64,000 nt of DNA from Herbaspirillum rhizosphaerae (GTDB lineage: Bacteria > Pseudomonadota > Gammaproteobacteria > Burkholderiales > Burkholderiaceae_D): positions 1 through 64,000 of the forward strand of contig NZ_LFLU01000014.1 of the NCBI RefSeq assembly GCF_001189965.1, in the 5' to 3' direction. The position numbers and the translations under genes are program-made. Position 1 is the first letter of the stretch. Every line of letters begins with the position of its first letter. Shown here one piece after another: positions 1 to 10,003 of this stretch. Under the pieces are notes generated by a model, which worked only from the letters and a program-made list of their open reading frames with translations, did no database searches and was not told where the DNA came from.

Positions 1-118
1 GCGGCTGCCGGGCCGCACCCGGCAAGTTTGATCGAAGAAAGAACAACCTCAGTTACCGCAACAAACCAGTCCGAAGAAAACACAAAGTGTCCTCAGTCAA
101 GGCGACGGAGAGCAGGAA

Positions 119-319
119 TCACCCTCCGCCAATCGCCCGAACAACATCCACCCGATCCGCCTCAACCAACACCCGCCCCGCCCACAACTGCGACGGCACC
201 ACCTGCCGGTTCACCGCCACCGCCACCGCCTTCCCGGTCAGCTCCAGCGCAGCAATCAGCTGCACCAGATCGGCGCCGTCGGCGATGGCATGCGGCTTCC
301 CATTCAATTCAATCTGCAT
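119..319 (-). CDS. thiS: ThiS sulfur-carrier protein
   Basis: A 66-residue ubiquitin-fold sulfur carrier for thiazole formation in thiamine synthesis. It starts MQIELNGK and ends in a glycine tail (IGGG), the C-terminus that is adenylated and thiocarboxylated in this family. An upstream in-frame start would give 124 residues but adds sequence that overlaps the 3' end of thiC, so the ATG at 319 is preferred. The gene lies 17 nt downstream of thiC on the same strand and so is under the same riboswitch. The next thiamine gene would lie beyond the window edge; the last 118 bases of the window on this strand contain no recognisable gene start. Confidence 0.85.
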   Translation of the reverse strand: MQIELNGKPHAIADGADLVQLIAALELTGKAVAVAVNRQVVPSQLWAGRVLVEADRVDVVRAIGGG

Positions 320-336
320 CGCATTCACCGCAACAA

Positions 337-2453
<2,117 letters not shown>

Positions 2454-2498
2454 ATTTTGTTTCTCTTACTACGTTCGGTTTCAAACGTCGTGGGCCGG

Positions 2499-2526
2499 AT
2501 TCTACTCCAAAAAACAAGTCGCGCAA
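2499..2526 (-). promoter_or_regulatory. Possible sigma-70 promoter of thiCS
   Basis: TTGCGC (2526-2521) and TAGAAT (2504-2499) are separated by 16 nt on the minus strand. Initiation near 2492 would give a transcript that begins about 40 nt before the aptamer. The match is moderate. Confidence 0.35.
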
Positions 2527-2627
2527 CAACCTCTATCGAAAGGATCTGATACAAAAATAGCGGCAGGTACCCCGCTAGTGTCCGGAAGAGCAGTTGCATT
2601 CAATCAATAAAATAATCGAGATCTGGC

Positions 2628-2633
2628 TATAAT
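2628..2633 (+). promoter_or_regulatory. Possible -10 element of hsdR
   Basis: A perfect TATAAT stands 63 nt upstream of the hsdR start; no good -35 hexamer at 16-18 nt was seen. With the thiC leader and promoter, this accounts for the 2263-2695 gap. Confidence 0.4.
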
Positions 2634-2695
2634 CTTAGAATCAAAATCATAGGAATCGCCGCATACGCAGGCAATTCAACTGGGGAATCCGCGCC

Positions 2696-5600
2696 GTGAG
2701 CTCAGACAATTTTTCCTTTTTCGCAGAGCATTCTGCTTTGTTTCTCGAACTGGCGACAGCTGCGGAAAAAGCTTTTACAGGCGATCCCAACACAACACTG
2801 GTCAAGCTTCGCCAACTGGGCGAAGCCATGGCCCAGGAATTGGCCAGCCGCGTGGGCATTACCGTTGCCGACCATACCAAACAGAATGACCTGCTCAATC
2901 AACTAAAGCGAGAGTTATCGCTTGATCCGCAAATTCTTAGCCTGTTTCACACGCTCCGCATCGAAGGAAACAAGGCGACACATCAATTCCGCACACGACA
3001 TAAAGACGCTTTGGACGGATTGCGAGTCGCACGCACCATTGCTGTTTGGTATCACCAGTCATTCGGCGAACAAGGAGCATTGTTCAAACCGGGGCCTTTT
3101 ATTGCGCCGACAGATCCCAGTCATGAACTAACGGAATTGCAGCAACGTATCGCCCAACTGCAAGCGGAATTAGGCGAAACCAAGCAAGCTCTTAGCCAGA
3201 ATGTCCAACTGAGCAATTTATTATCAGAAGAGAAAGAGCAATACGCAGTACTCGCACAGCAGATGTCTGCCGACGCTCAGGTTTATGAAGAGTTGGCACT
3301 GGAACACGAACAAGCACTTGCCGAAGCCAAAGCAAATTTCGACCGGCAGTTGGCGATCTACCAAACGCAACAAGACAAGGCTACGACTCAAGCTGCACGT
3401 CAACAAACCGACGCAGCCAGCAAGCAATTAGTCCTTAGTGAAGAGCTCACTCGCATCATCATTGACCAGCAATTGGAGGCTGCCGGATGGGAGGCGGATA
3501 GCGAATTGCTCACCTATGCTGCGGGCGCAAGGCCGGAACACGGAAAGAACAAAGCTATTTCTGAATGGCCATGCGCCAATAAACAACGCGCAGATTATGT
3601 TCTGTTTCTCGGTTTGATACCGATTGCAGTGGTGGAAGCCAAGAAGCAAAACACCAGCGTCGCGGACAAAATCCCGCAAGCCGAACGATATTCTCGTGCG
3701 ATCCAGTTCACAACTGATGCCGTCAGCGCCTGGCAGCAAGAAGGACGGAGTGGACCTTGGCCAGACGGCCAGCAAGGTAACTTCCACGTCCCCTTTGTTT
3801 ATTCATGCAATGGCAGACCTTATTTCAAGCAATTGGCAGAACAAAGCGGCACCTGGTTTCGCGATGTACGCCATACCGCCAATCTGTCCAGAGCGCTGGT
3901 GGATTTTCACCGACCGGACGAATTGAGTGATCTGCTTACACGCAGCCGGGAAGCCGCCGAAGCAGCACTCAGCATGGAAGGATTCGCTTACTTGCGGCTG
4001 CGCGACTACCAGCAAACTGCTATCCATGCCGTCGAACAAGCGCTGGCGCACAACCAACGCAATGTCTTGTTGGCCATGGCCACCGGAACCGGAAAAACTC
4101 GCACCATCATTGGATTGATTTACCGCTTCCTGAAGGCAGAGCGTTTTCGTCGCATCCTGTTCCTGGTAGACCGGACTGCACTAGGCGAACAAGCCATTGG
4201 CGCCTTCAATGACGCCGTATTGGAACAAAATCTGCCTCTATCCAAGCACTACAACATCGCAGAGCTCGGTGATATGGCAGCCGAAGCAGAAACTCGTGTC
4301 CATGTCGCCACCGTACAAGCCATGGTGAGTCGCGTACTGGCCAATGACAGTCCTCCCGGAGTCGGTGAATACGACTGCATCATCGTCGACGAAGCCCACC
4401 GCGGCTACACCCTGGACCAGGAAATGACAGAGGGCGAACAAGCCCTGCGCGATCAGACGCAATACCTTTCACGTTACCGGCAAGTATTGGACTACTTTGA
4501 TGCCGTACGTATCGGCTTGACGGCAACTCCTGCCAAACACACCGCCGAAATATTCGGCAAGCCTGTCTACACCTATAGCTATCGAGAAGCCGTGGCAGAT
4601 GACTGGCTGATCGATCACGAGCCTCCGATTCGCTACACCACGTTGCTTGCGCAAAACGGCATCAGCTTCGACAAAGGAAGCGAAGTTGAAGTCATCAACA
4701 TCGACACCGGAGAAATCGAAAACGAGGTTCTTGCCGACGATATTTCTTTCGACATAGAAGGCTTCAATCGACGCGTTATCAACGAAGACTTCAACAAAGT
4801 CATCTGCGAACAATTGGCCAAAGAGATCGATCCCTTGGGAGAAGAGAAGACGCTTATTTTTTGTGCGACCGACAAGCACGCCGACATGGTCAAACGTCTG
4901 CTTGAAGATCAGTTCAAAGCGCTCTATGGAGATGACTACAATGCTGCCGCAGTGCAAAAGATCACCGGCCAATCGGACAGACCCAGCCAGTTGATCCGCA
5001 ATTTCAAGAATGAGCGCTTCCCGAGCGTCGCCATTACCGTCGATCTGCTTACCACCGGCATTGATGTCCCGCGTATCTGCCATCTGGTGTTCATGCGCAG
5101 GGTCCGTTCGCGGATTCTGTACGAACAGATGATCGGCCGCGCCACTCGCCGCTGCGACGACATCGGCAAAACCATCTTCCACATCTACGATCCGGTTGAC
5201 TTGTACGCCACGCTGCAAGATGTCAACACCATGCAACCGCTGGTCAAAGATCCAAATGTCACACTCGATCAATTGATCGGCGAATTGCACCACCCACAGA
5301 GCCAACAACTGCCGGGCGGCAGAGACGGCAGCGTACATGCCGACGATCTGCTGGCGCAGATTTGCCAGAAAGTCATGCGGGTGCTGCGCAAGGCCGACAA
5401 CAAAGCACAACATGATCCTCAACTGCGACAACAATTGGATGAACTGCAACAGCAATGGGGCGTAGCGCCGGCACTGCTGCATCAACACCTGCATCAGCTC
5501 GGACCACAAGGCGCCATCGCGTTCTTACGGCAACACAGCCAATTGCTGCCTCAGTTGGATCAGATTCGTCAGCGAGCCGGCACCGACTACCGCCCATTGA

Positions 5601-6160
5601 TTTCGCATCATCATGACGAACTGCTGGTCAGAGAACAAAGCTACGGCGACTATCACAAGCCGGCCGACTATCTTGACAGCTTCCGTCTCTTCATTCGTAC
5701 ACAACTCAATCAGAACGCGGCACTGGCGGTAGTGATCAATCGCCCGCGCGATCTCACTCGCGCACAGTTGAAGGAAGTCCGCCAACTGCTGGACAACAAC
5801 AAGTTCAGTGAAAGCACGCTCAAAACCGCCTGGCGCAACAGCACCAATCAAGAGATTGCCGCCAGCATCATCGGCTATATCCGTCAGGCAGCGTTGGGAG
5901 AAGCGCTGATCCCTTTTGGCCAGCGCGTAGACAACGCGATGCAAAACATTTACACCATGCAAAACTGGACTTCTGTACAACGTCGCTGGCTGGAGCGGCT
6001 GGCAAAAATTCTTAAGGACAAGGTCGTGCTGGAACAAGATGACCTCAATGAAGCCTTCCGCGAAAGTGGCGGCGCTAGAGCGCTGGACAAACTGCTGGAT
6101 CAGCAATTGCAGCCCGTGCTGGACAAGCTGGTTGACGGCTTGTGGCCTGTCGCCGCCTGA
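2696..6160 (+). CDS. hsdR: Type I restriction enzyme, R (motor/nuclease) subunit
   Basis: The 1154-residue restriction subunit of a type I system: it translocates DNA using ATP and cuts unmodified DNA when in complex with HsdM and HsdS. The N-terminus (about 5-95) resembles DUF4145. The PD-(D/E)xK nuclease is seen around residues 299-316 (RADYVLF then VVEAKK). The SF2 helicase follows, with Walker A ATGTGKT near 462, DEAH near 565 (VDEAHRGY), LTATPAKH, and motif VI (QMIGRATR). The C-terminus matches the EcoEI/EcoKI-type HsdR end. The start is GTG at 2696. The frame is intact and the catalytic motifs are present, so it is probably active. Unlike most type I loci, it is followed by its own terminator before hsdM. 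Confidence 0.96.
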   Translation: MSSDNFSFFAEHSALFLELATAAEKAFTGDPNTTLVKLRQLGEAMAQELASRVGITVADHTKQNDLLNQLKRELSLDPQILSLFHTLRIEGNKATHQFRTRHKDALDGLRVARTIAVWYHQSFGEQGALFKPGPFIAPTDPSHELTELQQRIAQLQAELGETKQALSQNVQLSNLLSEEKEQYAVLAQQMSADAQVYEELALEHEQALAEAKANFDRQLAIYQTQQDKATTQAARQQTDAASKQLVLSEELTRIIIDQQLEAAGWEADSELLTYAAGARPEHGKNKAISEWPCANKQRADYVLFLGLIPIAVVEAKKQNTSVADKIPQAERYSRAIQFTTDAVSAWQQEGRSGPWPDGQQGNFHVPFVYSCNGRPYFKQLAEQSGTWFRDVRHTANLSRALVDFHRPDELSDLLTRSREAAEAALSMEGFAYLRLRDYQQTAIHAVEQALAHNQRNVLLAMATGTGKTRTIIGLIYRFLKAERFRRILFLVDRTALGEQAIGAFNDAVLEQNLPLSKHYNIAELGDMAAEAETRVHVATVQAMVSRVLANDSPPGVGEYDCIIVDEAHRGYTLDQEMTEGEQALRDQTQYLSRYRQVLDYFDAVRIGLTATPAKHTAEIFGKPVYTYSYREAVADDWLIDHEPPIRYTTLLAQNGISFDKGSEVEVINIDTGEIENEVLADDISFDIEGFNRRVINEDFNKVICEQLAKEIDPLGEEKTLIFCATDKHADMVKRLLEDQFKALYGDDYNAAAVQKITGQSDRPSQLIRNFKNERFPSVAITVDLLTTGIDVPRICHLVFMRRVRSRILYEQMIGRATRRCDDIGKTIFHIYDPVDLYATLQDVNTMQPLVKDPNVTLDQLIGELHHPQSQQLPGGRDGSVHADDLLAQICQKVMRVLRKADNKAQHDPQLRQQLDELQQQWGVAPALLHQHLHQLGPQGAIAFLRQHSQLLPQLDQIRQRAGTDYRPLISHHHDELLVREQSYGDYHKPADYLDSFRLFIRTQLNQNAALAVVINRPRDLTRAQLKEVRQLLDNNKFSESTLKTAWRNSTNQEIAASIIGYIRQAALGEALIPFGQRVDNAMQNIYTMQNWTSVQRRWLERLAKILKDKVVLEQDDLNEAFRESGGARALDKLLDQQLQPVLDKLVDGLWPVAA

Positions 6161-6199
6161 TCAGACGCAGCGCACATGCCTTACAATATGCGCCACTCT

Positions 6200-6224
6200 G
6201 CGGCCTGACGGCCGCTTTCTTTTT
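6200..6224 (+). terminator. Rho-independent terminator between hsdR and hsdM
   Basis: GCGGCC, a TGAC loop, GGCCGC, then TTTCTTTTT. It lies 40 nt after the hsdR stop and 45 nt before the hsdM start. It should reduce hsdR read-through into hsdM and implies a separate signal for hsdM-hsdS. Confidence 0.75.
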
Positions 6225-6268
6225 ACCGACAATCCACAAGCGACAGTCGGTGCTGACAAGGATTTACC

Positions 6269-7729
6269 ATGAACAACAACGACATCGTCCAAAAGCTATG
6301 GGGCTTGTGCGACGTTTTGCGCGATGACGGCATCAACTACAGCGACTACGTCACAGAACTAGTGCTCCTGCTGTTCATCAAGATGGAACACGAAAATACC
6401 TCCAGCGGCGTGCTGATGGCGCATAAATTGCCGGAATACGCTCGCTGGAGCGGGCTCACCAAGTTATCCGGTGTGAATCTGCTCAATCACTATCGCAAGA
6501 CCCTGCTCCAACTGGGACTGGAACAAGATCCGCTGATCTCCGCCATTTATGCCGACGCGCAAACGCGCCTGCGCGAACCACGTCATCTGGAGCAATTGAT
6601 CAAAGCGCTTGATGGCATCGATTGGTTCTCCGCCAAGAGGGACGGCCTTGGCGATCTGTACGAAGGTTTGCTGGAGAAGAATGCCAGCGAAACCAAGTCC
6701 GGCGCCGGACAATATTTCACGCCGCGGCCACTAATTGACAGCATCGTCGCCCTTATCAAGCCACAACCGGGCGAGACCATTCAAGACCCGGCGGCCGGCA
6801 CGGCCGGCTTTCTGATCGCGGCTGATGCCTATATCAAGAGCAATACTGACGATCTGATCGACCTCTCTGAAAAGCAACGCGCCTTCCAGCGCAAAGAAGC
6901 CTATCTCGGCATGGAGCTGGTTTCCGACACGCGCCGACTGGCCTTGATGAATTGCCTCCTGCATGGCATGGAAGGTGATGTCGACGGCGTCGTCCATCTG
7001 GGCAATACCCTGGGTAGCGCCGGCAGCGGCCTGCCCAAAGCCCAGATCATGCTCAGTAACCCTCCGTTCGGCACCGCCAAAGGTGGTGGCGGCCCCACGC
7101 GCGATGACCTGACCTATAGCACTAGCAACAAACAACTGGCCTTTATGCAACATATTGTGCGCCACCTCAAGGATGGCGGTCGCGCCGCCGTTGTGCTGCC
7201 GGATAACGTGTTGTTTGAAGGCGGTGTCGGTGCCGATGTCCGTCGTGACCTGATGAACAAGTGCAACCTGCATACCATCCTGCGCCTGCCTACTGGTATT
7301 TTTTATGCTCAAGGCGTCAAAACCAATGTGCTGTTTTTTAGCAAGGTTAGTGACTCAGCTACCGACAGCACCAAGCACGTCTGGGTGTATGACTTGCGTG
7401 CGAACATGCCCAAGTTTGGCAAACGCACCCCGTTTACTCGCAACCACTTCTCTGAGTTCGAAGCTCTATACGGTGAGAAGGCCGATGGCGGCAGCCGCCG
7501 CAAAGATCAAGGTGAAACGAGTCGATGGCGCGTCTTCACTCGTGAGTGGATACGTGAACGAGAAGATGATCTCAGAATCAGCTGGTTAAAGGATGACAAC
7601 GTTGAAGATGCAGCTGATTTGCCAGAGCCAGATGTGCTGGCACGTGAGGTAATGAGCGAACTGACGGAAGTATTAGATGAATTAGATGCTTTGCTGATGG
7701 AGCTAAACGAAGAAGAGGACGTTGCATGA
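6269..7729 (+). CDS. hsdM: Type I DNA methyltransferase, M subunit
   Basis: The 486-residue modification subunit of the type I system, an N6-adenine methyltransferase. The N-terminal helical HsdM domain (about 1-135) is followed by the SAM-binding motif DPAAGTAGF (173-181) and the catalytic motif NPPF (264-267). The start ATG has an AAGGA ribosome binding site. Its stop overlaps the hsdS start by 4 nt (ATGA), so M and S are translationally coupled. With hsdS it can form a stand-alone methyltransferase; hsdR upstream is separated by a terminator. Confidence 0.97.
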   Translation: MNNNDIVQKLWGLCDVLRDDGINYSDYVTELVLLLFIKMEHENTSSGVLMAHKLPEYARWSGLTKLSGVNLLNHYRKTLLQLGLEQDPLISAIYADAQTRLREPRHLEQLIKALDGIDWFSAKRDGLGDLYEGLLEKNASETKSGAGQYFTPRPLIDSIVALIKPQPGETIQDPAAGTAGFLIAADAYIKSNTDDLIDLSEKQRAFQRKEAYLGMELVSDTRRLALMNCLLHGMEGDVDGVVHLGNTLGSAGSGLPKAQIMLSNPPFGTAKGGGGPTRDDLTYSTSNKQLAFMQHIVRHLKDGGRAAVVLPDNVLFEGGVGADVRRDLMNKCNLHTILRLPTGIFYAQGVKTNVLFFSKVSDSATDSTKHVWVYDLRANMPKFGKRTPFTRNHFSEFEALYGEKADGGSRRKDQGETSRWRVFTREWIREREDDLRISWLKDDNVEDAADLPEPDVLAREVMSELTEVLDELDALLMELNEEEDVA

Positions 7730-9141
7730 ACAGCCTTCCACGCGGCTGGGCAACGACTAAACTTGGAACAGTAGCAAAATGGGGCTCGGGCGGCACTCCT
7801 AGTAGATCGACACCTAGCTTTTACGGCGGTACGATTCCTTGGATAAAGACTGGAGAACTTGGCCCGAAATATGTTTCCAAAACAGCAGAAATGCTCACTC
7901 TCTCTGGAATGGAAAATTCCAGTGCCAAGCTCTTCTCAAAAGGATCCGTTGCCTTGGCAATGTATGGCGCAACGATTGGCAAAGTAAGCATTTTAGGTAT
8001 TGATGCCGCGACTAATCAGGCTTGTGGCGTCGGCAATCCATATTTATTGGTAACGACTACCGACTTTCTATTTCACTATTTGCGCTCTCAGAAAGAAGCC
8101 TTTATTGAGGCGGGAAAAGGTGGGGCGCAGCCAAACATTTCTCAGAATGTGATTAAAGAATGGCCCTATCCATTGCCACCACTTGCAGAGCAACAACGTA
8201 TCGCAGCCAAACTTGACAGCACTCTGGCAAGAGTAAACGCTTGCCGCGATCGCCTTGCTCGTGCCGCCCCCTTACTGAAACGTTTTCGACAATCTGTTCT
8301 GACCTCTGCAATAAATGGACGACTAACTGCCAATTGGAGGACCATCTCGTTCGTTGATATAGAACTGCAGTTGACTCAAAATATTGACAGCAAGCGTACT
8401 CAAGAAAATGGAGAACTACCTATTAGTTGGCGCAAAATGACATTAGGCGATGTGACCTATGATTTACGCTATGGAACGTCAAAAAAATGCAGTTATTCAG
8501 AGGACGGTCATGTTGTCCTTCGCATTCCTAATATAGGAGACAAAGGAAAGATTGATCTTGCCGATATAAAACGTGCTGAATTCACGGCCAGCGAAATCGA
8601 TGGGCTTCGACTTGAAATAGGTGATTTACTTCTGATTCGCTCTAATGGAAGTGCTGACTTAGTCGGTAAAACTTGTTTGGTAACCAAAAAAGAAGAAGGC
8701 CTGCTATTTGCTGGTTATCTGATGCGGCTTAGAGTGTCCACTGAGCTAGCTCTTCCTGCATACGTCGCTCTTACTATGGCCAGCCCGGAATTGAGGGCCG
8801 TGATAGAGGCAACGAGCAAATCAACAAGCGGCGTCAACAATATTAATTCCGGCGAAGTTAAAGGGTTACCTCTAAATTTGCCGCCAATACTAGAACAAAC
8901 CGAAATCATCCGCCGCGTAGAAACCCTCTTCGCCTTCGCAGACCGCATCGAAGCACGTCTTGCCACCGCACAAACGGCAGTCGACAAACTCACACCTGCG
9001 CTGCTGGCCAAAGCCTTTCGTGGCGAGCTGGTGCCGCAAGATCCGGCTGATGAACCGGCCAGCGAATTGTTAAAACGTCTGGCGGCTGAGCGTGAGGCCG
9101 CACCCAAAACCAAATCCAAGCGTGCCAGCAAGACCGCCTGA
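7726..9141 (+). CDS. hsdS: Type I restriction-modification specificity subunit
   Basis: The 471-residue subunit that sets the target of the HsdRMS complex. It shows the two-repeat layout: TRD1 (about 5-150), a central conserved helix region beginning LPPLAEQQRI (150-159), TRD2 (about 225-385), and a C-terminal conserved helix with the parallel phrase PPILEQTEII. The two TRDs, particularly 8340-8900, are visibly richer in A+T than the flanking hsdM and C-terminal regions, as expected for exchangeable specificity domains. The recognition sequence cannot be read from the protein. Starts inside the hsdM stop. Confidence 0.95.
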   Translation: MNSLPRGWATTKLGTVAKWGSGGTPSRSTPSFYGGTIPWIKTGELGPKYVSKTAEMLTLSGMENSSAKLFSKGSVALAMYGATIGKVSILGIDAATNQACGVGNPYLLVTTTDFLFHYLRSQKEAFIEAGKGGAQPNISQNVIKEWPYPLPPLAEQQRIAAKLDSTLARVNACRDRLARAAPLLKRFRQSVLTSAINGRLTANWRTISFVDIELQLTQNIDSKRTQENGELPISWRKMTLGDVTYDLRYGTSKKCSYSEDGHVVLRIPNIGDKGKIDLADIKRAEFTASEIDGLRLEIGDLLLIRSNGSADLVGKTCLVTKKEEGLLFAGYLMRLRVSTELALPAYVALTMASPELRAVIEATSKSTSGVNNINSGEVKGLPLNLPPILEQTEIIRRVETLFAFADRIEARLATAQTAVDKLTPALLAKAFRGELVPQDPADEPASELLKRLAAEREAAPKTKSKRASKTA

Positions 9142-9158
9142 GACTGACAACCGGCACA

Positions 9159-9572
9159 TCATCCCGTCCAGGGATCCAGCACTTGCAGATCCGGATGCTG
9201 AAAATCCCGCAGATTGCGGGTGATCAGCGTCAGTCCATGCGTCAGCGCGGTGGCGGCCAGCAGGCTATCAATGGCCGGCAAGGGTCTGCCGGCCTGCGCC
9301 TGCAAACGTCCCCAACGATCAGCAACGACCAGATCGACTGGGAGAATGCGACCGGCAAAGAACATCGGCAATTCAGTTTCCAGCCAATCGAGCAAGGCCA
9401 GTTTGCGCTGGCTGTGCGCCAAAGCATCGATACCCTTGCGTAACTCCCCCAAGGTCAACACGCTCAGATACAAAGTGCCCGCCGGACGCTCGGAAAACCA
9501 TTGCACTACCCTGGCGTCAGGCTCGCGGCGGCGTAATTCCGACAGGGCATTGGTATCGATCAGATAACTCAA
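9159..9572 (-). CDS. vapC: VapC-family PIN-domain toxin
   Basis: A 137-residue PIN-domain ribonuclease, toxin of a type II toxin-antitoxin pair. The acidic metal-binding residues of the family can be placed: Asp6 (LIDTN), Glu43 (LGELRKG), Asp103 (AIDSLLAATA) and Asp124 (RNLRDF). The start codon overlaps the stop of the antitoxin by 4 nt. The gene converges on hsdS with an 17-nt gap. VapC enzymes usually cut tRNA or rRNA; the target here is unknown. Confidence 0.9.
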   Translation of the reverse strand: MSYLIDTNALSELRRREPDARVVQWFSERPAGTLYLSVLTLGELRKGIDALAHSQRKLALLDWLETELPMFFAGRILPVDLVVADRWGRLQAQAGRPLPAIDSLLAATALTHGLTLITRNLRDFQHPDLQVLDPWTG

Positions 9573-9820
9573 AACTCCACCTCGCGAGTCAAGCTGTCGT
9601 TGCGGGTCAACTCCACGTCGTCGGTGTCAAAGAGAGGTGAGCGTCGCATGAATTCGACCAGTGATTGCCCGGCGCCGCTGAGCCGCTCATATTCGGTTTT
9701 GGACAGCACCACGGCCACGGCGCGGCCGTGCCAGGTGATTTCTTGTGGACCCTCGCTTTCGGTGTCGCGAACGAGTTCGGAGAAGTGAGCCTTGGCCTCT
9801 TGAATTTGCCATGTGCGCAT
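9569..9820 (-). CDS. Phd/YefM-family antitoxin
   Basis: An 83-residue antitoxin. The N-terminal half (MRTWQIQEAKAHFSELV, then EITWHGRAVAVVLS) is the Phd/YefM DNA-binding fold, and the C-terminal tail should wrap the toxin. The long frame to 10000 is rejected in favour of the ATG at 9820, which follows an AGAGGT ribosome binding site and aligns with family N-termini. First gene of the pair; likely autorepressor through the palindrome at 9834-9854. Confidence 0.88.
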   Translation of the reverse strand: MRTWQIQEAKAHFSELVRDTESEGPQEITWHGRAVAVVLSKTEYERLSGAGQSLVEFMRRSPLFDTDDVELTRNDSLTREVEF

Positions 9821-9833
9821 GTGAAACCTCTTA

Positions 9834-9854
9834 ATCTGACCAGTCAGGTCAGAT
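9834..9854. promoter_or_regulatory. Palindromic operator of the antitoxin-toxin pair
   Basis: ATCTGACC and GGTCAGAT form a perfect 8-base inverted repeat with a 5-base spacer, and CTGAC-CA-GTCAG is nested inside. It begins 14 nt upstream of the antitoxin start and touches a TAATAT -10-like sequence on the minus strand. Position and symmetry fit Phd/YefM autoregulation. Confidence 0.65.
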
Positions 9855-9967
9855 ATTAACTCAAAATCTGCAAAACGACATGGCAATCGGCATATTCCGA
9901 CGCTTAGCAAAGAAGCTATATATCCCTTCAATTCCGGTCCGAAAGCCTGTTTCGGCGGCGACTCCTT

Positions 9968-9973
9968 TATAAT
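9968..9973 (+). promoter_or_regulatory. -10 element of valS
   Basis: TATAAT 30 nt upstream of the valS start, giving a leader of about 24 nt. No strong -35 or Shine-Dalgarno was seen. Confidence 0.45.
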
Positions 9974-10003
9974 GGACGGTTTCGCAAAAACACACGTCAA
10001 ATC

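Noticed and set aside
6182..6187. TACAAT as an hsdM promoter -10
   Set aside because: Its start site would lie just before the terminator at 6200-6224, and no -35 is at the right distance.
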